A stretch of DNA of 59,614 nucleotides from Candidatus Aenigmatarchaeota archaeon (GTDB taxonomy: Archaea > Aenigmatarchaeota > Aenigmatarchaeia > QMZS01). Below, piece after piece: positions 26,524 through 35,324 of the stretch (position 1 is the first letter of the stretch; every line of letters begins with the position of its first letter). The DNA is taken from the NCBI GenBank assembly GCA_016932615.1, contig JAFGCN010000003.1, positions 1 through 59,614 on the forward strand, in the 5' to 3' direction. The notes below the pieces were generated by a model, which searched no databases, was not told where the DNA came from, and worked only from the letters and a program-made list of their open reading frames with translations. The position numbers and the translations under genes are program-made.

Positions 26524-26880
26524 ATGCCACATCCTCAGGATTACACCTTCAAGGAGCTGGTTGAAATTTCAAGGAGGGTTATAAAGGAATTTGAGAAAAT
26601 CGAGCAGAGGAAGTGGAGCGTGGAAGCAAGCGCAATAGAGCTTACCAAGCAGGTTGGCGACGTCGCGAGGAGGATTATGGTGGCTGAAGGGTATTATCTC
26701 AAGGGCCGGGATGACGACCCGTTTTACCGCACAGGCAAGGCAGAGCTTGCTGATGAGCTGTCGGATGTAATCTGCTGTATTGTCAGGATTGCAGACCACT
26801 ATGGAATCGACCTTGAGGAGGCGCAGCTGGTTTCAAGAAGAAACGAGCTCAGGCGGCTTGGAATCGAGCCGGAGTTTTAA
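26524..26880 (+). CDS. MazG-like nucleotide pyrophosphohydrolase
   Basis: 118 residues, all-alpha. The metal-binding pattern of MazG-like proteins is visible in IELTKQVGDVAR and, after a 40-residue spacer, AELADELSDVICCI. Members hydrolyse non-canonical or surplus NTPs to NMP and PPi. Preceded by TATA-like AATTATACATA about 25 bases upstream, so probably leaderless. Confidence 0.75.
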   Translation: MPHPQDYTFKELVEISRRVIKEFEKIEQRKWSVEASAIELTKQVGDVARRIMVAEGYYLKGRDDDPFYRTGKAELADELSDVICCIVRIADHYGIDLEEAQLVSRRNELRRLGIEPEF

Positions 26881-26929
26881 TCGAGAGAACTGCCTCACTG
26901 TGGTATGTTGGACCTTTGCTGGCTATGCA

Positions 26930-27715
26930 CTACTGCCTGAGCTTTTCGAGATAATGGCAATCCTGCCTCTCTGATGCGTCCCACAGGCACTCAAAGTAGT
27001 TTCTGAACCAGTCCGCCAGGTTCTTGCTCTTCATTTTTATTGTCGTGAGAGGATTTGCCTTGAACAACACCAGCATCACCGTATTTCCATATATCCAGAA
27101 GTTGACTGGGCTGTAAATTTTGCTTGAAAGGTATGCGATTTTTCCATGAAGGAGCTTGTGGTGGGGGTGTTCTTTGTGGTTTATGTCCAGAAGAATTCTT
27201 GATTGGACCCCCATTTTCTTTTTCAGCTTCTGCGTGTACCGGTAAAAACCTTCGCCTATAGTGTCTGCTATTTCCCTTCCATCTCCCAAGAACAGGCATT
27301 CGCAGTCATTTTCTGTGCAGAAACTGAACATTGACAGGAGAGATGTCTTAAAAGCGCCCGAGCCGTAGTAGACCGAAACTTCATTTTCTCCGGGCTTGCT
27401 TTGAAAGTCAGCTATTTTTTTGAAAAAGTCATTGACTTCAAGTTCTCTCTTTTCTGCCTCATGCTTCTTTTCCTCCAGAATGCTCTTGAAAATCTTCTGG
27501 CCGGTAATCTTGTAGTACCTGACACCCTCTCGGTCTATGAAACTTACAAATCCCTTGTCAACAAGGACATTTATGGAGTTGTATACAGTCCCTCTGTGAA
27601 GCCCCGTGCTTTTTATTATCGGCCCTATTCCTGTTTCCCCAAATCTTGTTATCTGCAGGTAGACCTTTGCTTCCGTCTTAGTTATGCCAAAATTACCCAA
27701 GAAACTTATCTCCAT
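26930..27715 (-). CDS. TrmB-family transcriptional regulator
   Basis: 261 residues. The N-terminal winged helix (about 8-75; GITKTEAKVYLQI, then HRGTVYNSINVLVDKGF) is the TrmB signature. A coiled-coil linker (about 80-105) and a C-terminal sensor domain follow. TrmB proteins regulate sugar or central-metabolism genes in archaea. Its own TATA box and four palindromic repeats lie immediately upstream, which suggests autoregulation. Confidence 0.85.
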   Translation of the reverse strand: MEISFLGNFGITKTEAKVYLQITRFGETGIGPIIKSTGLHRGTVYNSINVLVDKGFVSFIDREGVRYYKITGQKIFKSILEEKKHEAEKRELEVNDFFKKIADFQSKPGENEVSVYYGSGAFKTSLLSMFSFCTENDCECLFLGDGREIADTIGEGFYRYTQKLKKKMGVQSRILLDINHKEHPHHKLLHGKIAYLSSKIYSPVNFWIYGNTVMLVLFKANPLTTIKMKSKNLADWFRNYFECLWDASERQDCHYLEKLRQ

Positions 27716-27737
27716 AGTACCATGAGTATCACTATCT

Positions 27738-27750
27738 GAAGCTATATATA
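27738..27750 (-). promoter_or_regulatory. TATA box of the TrmB-family gene
   Basis: CTATATATAAT-type sequence (minus-strand ATTATATATAG) lies about 23-35 bases upstream of the ATG at 27715, next to the palindromic repeat cluster. This is the expected place for the TrmB gene promoter. Confidence 0.6.
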
Positions 27751-27756
27751 ATCTTT

Positions 27757-27864
27757 GTCGCCGCCCATTGCGGCGGTTTTTTTGTCGCCGCCCATTGCGA
27801 CAACGCTTTTGTCACCGCCAGTTACGGCGTTGCTTTTATCGCCGTAGATTACGGCGAAGGCGGT
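27757..27864. repeat. Four 27-base imperfect palindromic repeats, candidate operators
   Basis: Units start at 27757, 27784, 27811 and 27838, each exactly 27 bases. Unit 1 contains CGCCGC-CCATT-GCGGCG and unit 4 contains CGCCGTA-GAT-TACGGCG, both perfect stems; units 2 and 3 are degenerate. They lie between the divergent TrmB gene and the exported-protein gene at 27986, beside the TrmB TATA box. Exact multiples of 27 bases without unique spacers exclude CRISPR. One reading frame is open through all four units but lacks a start. Confidence 0.65.
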
Positions 27865-27985
27865 TGACGCTTCTTACGTCAGTGCCCTATTGCGTGCACC
27901 GCGATAGGCAAAATAGATATATAGGGAAGTGAAATTCCAGTTATAAAGCGATACAATAGCCCGAAAGGGCAAGAGGAAAAGAAAA

Positions 27986-28543
27986 ATGACTAGACAAAAG
28001 ATTTTAGGGATAGTGATTGCAGCGATGTTTCTATTGATGTTTCCGGCACAAGTGTTTGCAGCTACATGTTACCCTCCGGCAAAGACTGATGGCTCAAGGG
28101 TGTACCTAGCAACCATCGGTAAGAGCTACTCGAACAGGATTTATTTGTACGGAACTTTCCCGGCAAATACCCTTACAAAGATAAACCGCGTGGACATGGT
28201 GGGGTATTTATGGACAGGGGCATACTGCACAACCTCAGACACCTATTTTGGTAGGGTTGGATTTAGTATGTATGACAACCCCAAGGACGGCAGGCACTGT
28301 ATAGGAGATTTTTACATACAATACAAAAAGTCTGCAACAAGTTGGCCCACGCTAAAGGCTCCGGTAGGGTGGTGCGGTAAGTGGGAAGATATGCCTATCT
28401 ATGTGACTGTGGCTCTTGCGCCATGGTTAATCCAGCAGGGTGCTTCGGTAGTTGTGCCGTTTGCAAAAGCCCTCTTCGATGGGATTGCACGCCTTCCTTC
28501 TCCTTGGTGGAGAGTTCCGCACCCGGTTCCAACCTACGTCTAG
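27986..28543 (+). CDS. Secreted protein
   Basis: 185 residues with a classical signal peptide: basic start, hydrophobic core (about 7-20), and cleavage after VFA-A near residue 25. Six or so cysteines in the mature part suggest disulphides, and it is rich in Tyr, Trp and Pro. No family recognised. Unlike most genes here it appears to have a leader: a GCCCGAAAGGGC hairpin (about 27959-27970) and a purine-rich AAGAGGAAAAG precede the ATG. Confidence 0.6.
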   Translation: MTRQKILGIVIAAMFLLMFPAQVFAATCYPPAKTDGSRVYLATIGKSYSNRIYLYGTFPANTLTKINRVDMVGYLWTGAYCTTSDTYFGRVGFSMYDNPKDGRHCIGDFYIQYKKSATSWPTLKAPVGWCGKWEDMPIYVTVALAPWLIQQGASVVVPFAKALFDGIARLPSPWWRVPHPVPTYV

Positions 28544-28563
28544 GTCCAGGCAATTTTATTTTT

Positions 28564-29271
28564 CTATTTTTTCATGTATTTTTCTTTCTTGGCTTTATCC
28601 ATCTTCTCAATAGAATACCTTAGCATTGTTCTTGGCATCTCGCGACAGTGCTTCTCCAGAAATTCTTCAAGCGCCCTTTCGTCTTTTTTTCCGATTTCCC
28701 TAAGCATCCAGCCGACAGCTTTGTGAATGAGGTCGTGCCTGTCCTTAATAAGCATTTCTGAAATGTTCAGGGCGTCATCAAATTCTCCCTCTCTGATAAA
28801 CGCAAAAGTCGAGATTATCGAAATTCTCCTTTCCCACAGGTTTTTAGATTCTGCAAGAGTGTAGAGAATTTTCCTGTCTTTGTCAAGAAGCCAGTCCCCG
28901 ACAATTTTCGGGGCTGATATGTCCACCAGGTCCCAGTTGTTGATGTTTCCAAGATGCGCGTTTTTTAGGTAGAACTCGAAAATTTCCTCCCTTTTTGAGA
29001 GGTCTTTTTTGGATTTTTGGTACTGGCCCACAAGTATCACCAGAGCGCAGGACCGCTCCTCGTGGATTTTGGAATTAAGCAGAGTTTGCAGCACTTCAAA
29101 GCCCGCACCAGAATGCTTCTTTGCAACGCCTTTCAATTGCTCTGAAGTAAGCCCTAAGAAAATGTCGCCTTCCCCATACTCTCCGGGGCCGGTCTTGAAA
29201 AACCTTTGCATATCTTTTGCTTTTGTGGGATTTGCAAAGGACCGGAGGTCTTTTTTGACAGGGTTTTTCAT
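28564..29271 (-). CDS. DNA alkylation repair protein (AlkD-like)
   Basis: 235 residues, all-alpha HEAT-like repeats. Family motifs include MQRFFKTGPGEYGEGDIFLG at the start, NINNWDLVD, LWERRISIIST, and HKAVGWMLREIGK. The family removes alkylated bases by a non-flipping glycosylase mechanism. Its start overlaps the stop of the upstream gene by four bases, giving a two-gene unit. Confidence 0.88.
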   Translation of the reverse strand: MKNPVKKDLRSFANPTKAKDMQRFFKTGPGEYGEGDIFLGLTSEQLKGVAKKHSGAGFEVLQTLLNSKIHEERSCALVILVGQYQKSKKDLSKREEIFEFYLKNAHLGNINNWDLVDISAPKIVGDWLLDKDRKILYTLAESKNLWERRISIISTFAFIREGEFDDALNISEMLIKDRHDLIHKAVGWMLREIGKKDERALEEFLEKHCREMPRTMLRYSIEKMDKAKKEKYMKK

Positions 29272-29699
29272 AATTGGGGTGGATATTCTTCCTTAGTCCA
29301 GGGAAGAAGTTTTCTCTCAAGGAGACGTTCAAGTGAATACCCATTATGCCCAGATATTGGAAGTATGAATGCATCAAAGTGCGCCCTTACTTCGTCTCCT
29401 TTGACTCCTCCTGCCCCATCGGCCTGAGAAGATTCCGCAACGACTAGCATCCGGGTTCCTCTCAAGCTGTCAGCAAATTTATAGGTTCCTGCACCACCTT
29501 GTCCGAGGTGCATTATCAGGGCATCATAGGTATTTCTTTCCAGCAGGCCTGAGGTTTCAAAAGGGTCACAGAGGTCCAATTTTAATTCAATCCCGTATCG
29601 GGGAGCTATTTTTTGGCAAATGGACTCCATTAAACGCGAAGTTTGAAAACTGCTTTTGATGTCTGGAGACACTTCATACAAAATTTTTACTTCTTTCAT
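29268..29699 (-). CDS. Hypothetical protein, possibly receiver-like fold
   Basis: 143 residues with alternating strands and helices (KILYEVSP, YDALIMHLG, RMLVVAESS, DAFILPIS), suggesting a flavodoxin- or receiver-like fold. There is no conserved phospho-acceptor set that I can see. It is coupled by a 4-base overlap to the AlkD-like gene downstream, so a link to DNA damage is possible but unsupported. Confidence 0.55.
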   Translation of the reverse strand: MKEVKILYEVSPDIKSSFQTSRLMESICQKIAPRYGIELKLDLCDPFETSGLLERNTYDALIMHLGQGGAGTYKFADSLRGTRMLVVAESSQADGAGGVKGDEVRAHFDAFILPISGHNGYSLERLLERKLLPWTKEEYPPQL

Positions 29700-29719
29700 T
29701 ACTTACAAGATATAAATAG

Positions 29720-30559
29720 CTATTTAAGTGCTTTTACCCCCGGAGTGATGCTTTTCATGTACTCCTCCAAACTAAAAAGCAGGCTCAGGTCAACGTCAGC
29801 GTAGCTGTTCTGGTTTACCTCAAAAGGGCTGTCAACGTCGTTAATGAGGAACACCAAGCTTACCAGGATTGCCGCTGCGACTCCAAGGATTATTGGCGCT
29901 CCAAAGGTAATGTTAAAGTCCACAAAAAGAAGAAGCGATAGGATGGAGATTATCGCGACCTGGGCGATAGTGTACGCCGCTGGAAGGAAGGTCGTTTCAG
30001 TTATCGTGTCAACCCTGTGGCAAATCCTGTCGATAGAGGTAAGCTCTGAGCGGAACTTGGTAAGGTAGCCGGGAGTGACGCCCTTTTCGGCGAGGACGCG
30101 GATGTTGTCTGTTACCATGTCTATTGCCTGGCTTATCTCCTTAAGCTTCCAGACGTTTCTTCGAAAGTTCGAGTTTATTGTGGAGAGAAGCGCCACGATA
30201 TTCACTCTCATTTCGGCAAGAAGCTTCTGGTCTTTTTTGGCCATTGGAATCACTTTTGTGTCAGAGTACATGCTTTTGATTGAAGCTGAAAGCTCGCCGG
30301 GCACTTTTTCGGACTCCTTGTAGTCCGCGATTGCCCCGGCAAAGAGAATACCCATTATGAAGAAAATCCCGCCGACAAGTGAGGTGATGAGGCTGTTCAT
30401 GGGGATTATTGAAAGCCCCATCAGGTCGACATAATATTTCAGCCCTGCGATAGCCGCTGCGATGATTACGGCCTTTATGACGATTCCGTACTTTCTCCTG
30501 AACTGCCGGTATTTTGCTGGGTCAAATATAAATCTTCCGCCAATCCAGCTGTTTTCCAT
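29720..30559 (-). CDS. Four-helix membrane protein, bestrophin-like (tentative)
   Basis: 279 residues with two transmembrane helices near the N-terminus (about 27-45, 55-77) and two near residues 190-235, separated by a long cytosolic helical region. The topology and the DSPFEV motif after the last helix recall bestrophin-like (DUF4239) proteins, which may conduct anions. The match is weak and function is open. Confidence 0.5.
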   Translation of the reverse strand: MENSWIGGRFIFDPAKYRQFRRKYGIVIKAVIIAAAIAGLKYYVDLMGLSIIPMNSLITSLVGGIFFIMGILFAGAIADYKESEKVPGELSASIKSMYSDTKVIPMAKKDQKLLAEMRVNIVALLSTINSNFRRNVWKLKEISQAIDMVTDNIRVLAEKGVTPGYLTKFRSELTSIDRICHRVDTITETTFLPAAYTIAQVAIISILSLLLFVDFNITFGAPIILGVAAAILVSLVFLINDVDSPFEVNQNSYADVDLSLLFSLEEYMKSITPGVKALK

Positions 30560-30624
30560 AACTAAGAAAGCGCAGAAATGCTTTTAAAGGGGCGCTTGTG
30601 GTATACCCTACCGATATAATACTT

Positions 30625-30900
30625 ATGGGGAAAAGCGTAAAGATTGTCCGCTTCAAAAGCGAACCAGACACTACCGGAAAGGTTCATATAGGAATTCAGG
30701 GCGAAAATGGAAAAATCGTCCACACGCTTTGCAGGGGCGAGGTTTTGGGAATTGTTGGAGAAGTTGTTTTCGGCTCGTCTGGCGGCAAAGACTGCTCGCT
30801 TTGCCTGATGAAAAAGCGCTCGCTTGAAGAGGAGTTTGGGACGCTCAAAAAATGGGCTGAAAAGAAGGGCTATTCTGTTGGGGCTGACTTTTCTGACTAG
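30625..30900 (+). CDS. Small conserved-looking protein with CxxC
   Basis: 91 residues from the ATG at 30625; the in-frame GTG at 30598 lies over the TATA-like GTGGTATAC (about 30597-30605) and is rejected. It is beta-rich in the first half, with a CSLC motif near residue 62 followed by a basic helix. No family recognised; the CxxC could be a metal or redox site. Confidence 0.5.
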   Translation: MGKSVKIVRFKSEPDTTGKVHIGIQGENGKIVHTLCRGEVLGIVGEVVFGSSGGKDCSLCLMKKRSLEEEFGTLKKWAEKKGYSVGADFSD

Positions 30901-30958
30901 TTAAGATAGGGAGTTTAAAAAGTAAAAAATAAAGAGGATTTTTCATTGGATTTTTTGA

Positions 30959-31318
30959 TTATTCAGTGCTTGGATTCTTGTGGCAGGTTAGCATCACATT
31001 CCCGCTTGGAGTAATTACTTCCCTGCAGGAGCCAAGCCACTTGCTTTCATATTCGGTGATGTATGCCTTGTCAGGAGGTTCCCAGAACCAAAGCAGCTGC
31101 CCTTTGCAGGTTAATTTATAGATGCCATTTTTATTGTTGACGTCAACTGACTGGCTGTCCCAGGTGACTGCGAGAGGCGCCCAAATGTGGCCTTCCAGGA
31201 AGATAGGGCAGAAAAAGTCTTTGTCAACCTCTGCGGAGTTGTCAGACTCTGCGGCGACTAATGCAAACATTGCGACCAATGCCGTCAAGATTGTTGCCAA
31301 ATATATTTTGCCTTTCAT
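30959..31318 (-). CDS. Small secreted protein
   Basis: 119 residues. Lys start, hydrophobic core (about 5-22) and VAA-E form a signal peptide. The mature part has four cysteines and several Trp residues, suggesting a compact disulphide-stabilised domain. No family recognised. Confidence 0.6.
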   Translation of the reverse strand: MKGKIYLATILTALVAMFALVAAESDNSAEVDKDFFCPIFLEGHIWAPLAVTWDSQSVDVNNKNGIYKLTCKGQLLWFWEPPDKAYITEYESKWLGSCREVITPSGNVMLTCHKNPSTE

Positions 31319-31444
31319 TTGATACCTTCGCCTAACCCCTATTTAATCAGTACTTTTGGCGGTATTACCCCTGAATAGGCATTTGCCGCAAAGAGGAGTT
31401 TTTCGTGCAGTTGGCAGGGATTTTAAATTTTTCCTAAGTAGTGT

Positions 31445-32161
31445 ATGTCTGACTTAGAGTGGGGTGTGTATTTGCCAAATATTAGTGAAGGAGACCTTGA
31501 AAAAGTGAAGAGTGTCCATAAATTGGTTCTGGAGCTTGAAGACGGGCTTTTCAGGGAAGGCCCTGCAAGAAACCTGCTTCTGAATGGCGGGCGCCCTCTT
31601 GGAATCGATGAGCCGCCCCAGTCTTTTCTTGAACTTGGAAGCTCTGTGTGGAACCGGGAAAAAACAAGGGCGCATATATTCTTTCTTGAGGAGGCAATTA
31701 ATCGGGTGCTTTTAAGCGGACCTGTAGAATATGGTGGGGTTTTGGATGTTCCAAAAAGGCCAAACTCAAGTTCAGTTCGGGATGCCTTCCTGACGGACCC
31801 TGACCTTTATTCTGAGGTTTATGGCTTTTCAAACCAGCTTTGGGATGCTCTTGGGTGGTACAACAAACAGGCAGTTCTTGAAAGGATGGACAATGCCCGA
31901 GGCATTTTCATATATGATTCTGACTTTCCGGAGGAGCACAATCTTCAGGGGAGGATAAGGGCTACAGGAATACAGGACAAGGGGATACTTGGGGCGCTGG
32001 ACGGCGCATATTACGAGCTTGGCAATGGTTATTTTAGAAAAGCCGGAGAACCCTGGAGGGCTCTTAACGGCATGCCCCACGGCCAGTTTTTCACCCTGTT
32101 CCCAGATGAAGCTAAGGCATTTGTAAAACTGCTCCGGTCGGGGGCGGAGCCGATTTATTAA
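31445..32161 (+). CDS. Hypothetical protein
   Basis: 238 residues, soluble, no family recognised. Acidic, rich in Tyr and Trp, with a helical N-terminal half. TATA-like TTTTAAATTTTTCC lies about 20-30 bases before the ATG. The asparaginase gene begins 18 bases after its stop, so cotranscription is likely. Confidence 0.55.
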   Translation: MSDLEWGVYLPNISEGDLEKVKSVHKLVLELEDGLFREGPARNLLLNGGRPLGIDEPPQSFLELGSSVWNREKTRAHIFFLEEAINRVLLSGPVEYGGVLDVPKRPNSSSVRDAFLTDPDLYSEVYGFSNQLWDALGWYNKQAVLERMDNARGIFIYDSDFPEEHNLQGRIRATGIQDKGILGALDGAYYELGNGYFRKAGEPWRALNGMPHGQFFTLFPDEAKAFVKLLRSGAEPIY

Positions 32162-32179
32162 GCAAAGAGCTATAAAACT

Positions 32180-33223
32180 ATGGGAAAGAAGAAGATTCTG
32201 TTGATTGGAACTGGAGGGACAGTAACCGCAAAGATGGTCAATGGAAGCTGGAAGCCGGGGTGCTTTTCGGAAGCCGACCTGCTAGAGTTTGCGCCGGAAA
32301 TAAGGGACTTGGCAGAAGTTACAACTCTCGACTTGTTTCATACAGACTCTTCAAACATCCAGCCGCAAGAGTGGCTGGAAATGGCTAAAATTATCAGGAA
32401 AAACTGCGGCAAATATGATGGAATTGTCATAACGCATGGGACTGACACCATGCACTATACCGCTTCAGCCCTTTCTTTTCTGGTCCAGGGGCTTAAAATC
32501 CCGGTTGTCCTTACCGGATCTCAGGTTCCGCCCCATAAGACCGGCTCGGACGCCAGGAGAAACCTGATGGATGCCATAAGGGTTGCAAGCGAAACTGATA
32601 TTTGCGAGATGGTTATTGTATTCAACAGCAAGATTCTTCGTGGCAACAGGGCAAAGAAGTTCAGGGAAGTGGAGTTCGAGGCATTTGAAAGCATTGGGAT
32701 GCTTCCTCTTGGTGTTATTGAGCATGATATTCGGCTTACTGGCGAGCACCTGAGGAAAGGTGAGGAAACGAAGTTTTTCGGAAAGCTGGAGGAAAAAGTC
32801 TGCATCATAAAGCTGACGCCAGGTATGGACCCGAAAATTATCCAAAGTTACGTTGACCTTGGCTACAAGGGTCTTGTAATTGAGGGCTTTGGCGCCGGAA
32901 ACGTCCCTATAGAAAAAAATTCGCTTGTTGAGGAAATCGGCTCTGCTGTCAAAAAAGGAGTCCCTGTGGTTGTTTCAACCCAGTGCGCCATCGGCTCTTC
33001 CTGGATGTACCTGTACGAGACCGGACGGAAGGCACTTGAAGCTGGGGCAATTCCAGGCCACGACATGATAAGCGAGACTGCCATGACCAAGCTTATGTGG
33101 ATTATCGGGAACTTTGGAAACGACCCCAAGGTTGTCAAGGAAATTTTCCTGAAAGACGTTGCCGGGGAAGTGTCTGACGCAAAGACGCCCAAGGAGAAGA
33201 GGATTTGGGAGTATTCGCTTTAG
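32180..33223 (+). CDS. L-asparaginase, type I
   Basis: 347 residues. The two catalytic threonine motifs are GTGGTVTAK near the N-terminus and VITHGTDTMHYTA about 80 residues on, with the Lys in the second triad (KKFREVEFEAF region) also placed normally. It hydrolyses asparagine to aspartate and ammonia. GatD, its tRNA-amidotransferase relative, is longer with an extra N-terminal domain absent here, so plain asparaginase is preferred. Confidence 0.85.
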   Translation: MGKKKILLIGTGGTVTAKMVNGSWKPGCFSEADLLEFAPEIRDLAEVTTLDLFHTDSSNIQPQEWLEMAKIIRKNCGKYDGIVITHGTDTMHYTASALSFLVQGLKIPVVLTGSQVPPHKTGSDARRNLMDAIRVASETDICEMVIVFNSKILRGNRAKKFREVEFEAFESIGMLPLGVIEHDIRLTGEHLRKGEETKFFGKLEEKVCIIKLTPGMDPKIIQSYVDLGYKGLVIEGFGAGNVPIEKNSLVEEIGSAVKKGVPVVVSTQCAIGSSWMYLYETGRKALEAGAIPGHDMISETAMTKLMWIIGNFGNDPKVVKEIFLKDVAGEVSDAKTPKEKRIWEYSL

Positions 33224-33243
33224 GATTTCAGTAATTTAAAAAC

Positions 33244-33375
33244 ATAGCCCCGCCAGGAGATTCGAATTTTTTTCTTTGGGGTTGTAAGACCTTTCTTTCT
33301 TAAAGAAAGGGATTTCTTCGAACCTGGGTCATGAGATCCAGAGTCTCATATGCTTGGCCGCTACACCACGGGGCT
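33244..33375 (-). tRNA. tRNA-Gln(CTG) with intron in the T-loop
   Basis: On the minus strand the acceptor stem AGCCCCG (from 33375) pairs with CGGGGCT (33245-33251), discriminator A. U8 is present, the D-arm GTGT/GCAT fits, and the anticodon stem TGAGA/TCTCA encloses CTCTGGA, giving anticodon CTG. The T-stem CCAGG (33323-33327) pairs with CCTGG (33252-33256), but the loop is interrupted by about 59 bases. CCA is not encoded. The mature tRNA would be 73 bases before CCA addition. Confidence 0.88.
33258..33316 (-). other. Candidate tRNA intron at position 59/60
   Basis: Removing 33258-33316 restores a 7-base T-loop. The insert contains a self-complementary CTTTCTTTAAGAAAG and is bordered by a TTCGAA repeat that also occurs in the T-loop, so the exact splice points are uncertain by a few bases. 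A canonical bulge-helix-bulge was not clearly drawn by eye. Confidence 0.6.
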
Positions 33376-33470
33376 ATAACTTAATTAGCCGTTGCTTTTT
33401 TAAGTGACCTTTTTTGGCGGAAAAACACCCTCCAAATGCAGTAATATACGATTTTGCCGGAAGGTTATCT

Positions 33471-35324
33471 ATGAAGGAAGGGCTTTCGACCCGGAGGATG
33501 AGGAAAAAGAAGGAGAGTTCCAGTAAATATGAGGAAATCCCGCGGGAAGTCAAGACAGGGGGACAGTACCTTACTTACCTGATTGTAGGCGGTTTTGGAG
33601 TCCTGATTAACCTTGCAATTACATTTGCCCTCTCAGAGTTCTTCCTTGGGCGGCAGCTCTACCTGCAGGCATTTGCCATCGGAACCTGCGTAAACTTAAT
33701 CTACAATTTCATTTTTTATTCCCGCTTTGTGTTCAGGAGCGGGCAGATTTCCGGTGAAAACCGCAATTTTTTCTTCATATTCAGCATAACTTCCGTTTTT
33801 GGGCAGATTTTTTCAAGCAAAATTGTCGTGGATTTCCTGGGGCTGGACTATTATATTTTTGGAATCGCTTCGGTGATCCTTGCGTTTTCCCTTATCAGCT
33901 TTTTCATGTTTAAAAAATATGTTTTTGTCTCTAAGCGGATAATCCCGAGGACTTACGCAATTTATGCGGTTTTCCTGGCAGTGGTGCTGATGCTGCGGAT
34001 TGCCTCGATGGGCGGGTTTGTTTTTTGGGACGAGGCGATTTACGTGGGTATGGGGAAGTATTTCTATTCAAACGAGCAACTAGGGCTTTTTGAGGATTTC
34101 CGGCCCCCCCTTCTACCAGTCATTCTCGGCTTTGCCTGGTCTAACGGAATAGACTCGATTGTTTTTGGTAAGGTTCTTGCGCTTATCTTAAGCGCGTCTT
34201 CGGTTTACCTTGTCTATCTCATCGGGAGGGAATTATTCAATGAGCGTGTTGGAGTATTGGCGGCTCTGATGCTTGCGGTTTCACCGACATTTATCTTCTA
34301 CGGGACGAGGATACTCACAGATAACTTTTCCCTCTTCTTTGTCCTGCTCGCGTTTTACCTGCATATATGGAAGCGGAATCCCATTCTTTCCGGCTTTGTC
34401 GCGGGGGTCGGTGTTCTGGTAAGGTTCACAGGCGGGCTTGTCCTGCTACCCATAGCCATGTTTGAGGTTTTTGAGTTTCTCAGGCACAGAAAAGGGCTTG
34501 AGCTATTCAGGAATATATTTTACCTGGGACTTGCGTTTCTCATACCCCTGGCACCATACCTGATGTACAATTACGGGCTTTACGGAAATCCTGTGCACGG
34601 GTTTATTGAGGGAGTGAAGATAATCGGCCTTGTTGGAGCATCTTTTCAGGATCCGGCATGGTACTATGCAGCGGGGCTTCTCGGAGAGTCTGTGTTTTCT
34701 TTTGTGTTCCTTCTTGGACTTGGGTTTCTGGCCCGGGACGGAAAGGGGACAAACAAATATGCCTTCCTCTGCGCCCTTTTCGCTCTTGCAAGCATCTTCT
34801 ACTTTTCGACACTTGGCAGAAAGGAGATGAGGTACACGATTGCCACGCTTCCCTTTATCTATATTGTCTCTGCCTATGCGCTTGACCGGCTCAAGCTAAG
34901 CGACGTTTCAAAGAAAGGAATACTTCTTGTCTGGCTGCTCCTTGCCCTTTTCCAGGGTGTCGTTGGCTCCATGGCTTACCACACTTATATGGTTGCGCCG
35001 TATGACGAGGACCTGTACCAGAATTACTACCACAAACAATCTTCGGGGCTTGTGGTTTTGTCTGACCCCGTTCCGATTGCCTACTCTGACTTTAATCATG
35101 AGATTATCTATCGGATAGGGCCGGATATGTACAGATACTACGAAATTATGGAGCCATCCGAGTACCGCATCAACACCTGCGAGCCGTTCTGCCCGCCGGC
35201 AGATATAAATTGCGAGGAGAACCGGAACAATTTCATAAGCAAGCTGAAGCTCTACCTCAACACGGTCTTCTATAAAGAAGTAAATGGGTGTGAATATTAT
35301 GTCTTCGCCAGGAGATCTTCTTAG
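33471..35324 (+). CDS. GtrA domain - ArnT/PMT-like GT-C glycosyltransferase fusion
   Basis: 617 residues from the ATG at 33471; TATA-like TAATATACG (33442-33450) excludes the earlier TTG at 33414. Residues about 20-145 are a four-helix GtrA domain (VGGFGVLINLAITFALSEFFLG). The rest is a membrane GT-C enzyme of the GT39/GT83 type: FWDEAIYVGMGKY carries the catalytic Asp-Glu after the first helix, followed by RPPLLPVI and GRELFNERVG. It would transfer a sugar from a polyprenyl phosphate donor outside the membrane. First gene of a probable operon with UbiA, PAP2 and GtrA genes. Confidence 0.85.
   Translation: MKEGLSTRRMRKKKESSSKYEEIPREVKTGGQYLTYLIVGGFGVLINLAITFALSEFFLGRQLYLQAFAIGTCVNLIYNFIFYSRFVFRSGQISGENRNFFFIFSITSVFGQIFSSKIVVDFLGLDYYIFGIASVILAFSLISFFMFKKYVFVSKRIIPRTYAIYAVFLAVVLMLRIASMGGFVFWDEAIYVGMGKYFYSNEQLGLFEDFRPPLLPVILGFAWSNGIDSIVFGKVLALILSASSVYLVYLIGRELFNERVGVLAALMLAVSPTFIFYGTRILTDNFSLFFVLLAFYLHIWKRNPILSGFVAGVGVLVRFTGGLVLLPIAMFEVFEFLRHRKGLELFRNIFYLGLAFLIPLAPYLMYNYGLYGNPVHGFIEGVKIIGLVGASFQDPAWYYAAGLLGESVFSFVFLLGLGFLARDGKGTNKYAFLCALFALASIFYFSTLGRKEMRYTIATLPFIYIVSAYALDRLKLSDVSKKGILLVWLLLALFQGVVGSMAYHTYMVAPYDEDLYQNYYHKQSSGLVVLSDPVPIAYSDFNHEIIYRIGPDMYRYYEIMEPSEYRINTCEPFCPPADINCEENRNNFISKLKLYLNTVFYKEVNGCEYYVFARRSS

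Noticed and set aside
27757-27864. Possible CRISPR array
   Set aside because: Units are directly adjacent at 27 bases, only four, imperfect, and have no spacers of unique sequence.
32180-33223. GatD subunit of Glu-tRNA(Gln) amidotransferase
   Set aside because: The extra N-terminal domain of GatD is absent and no gatE is adjacent.
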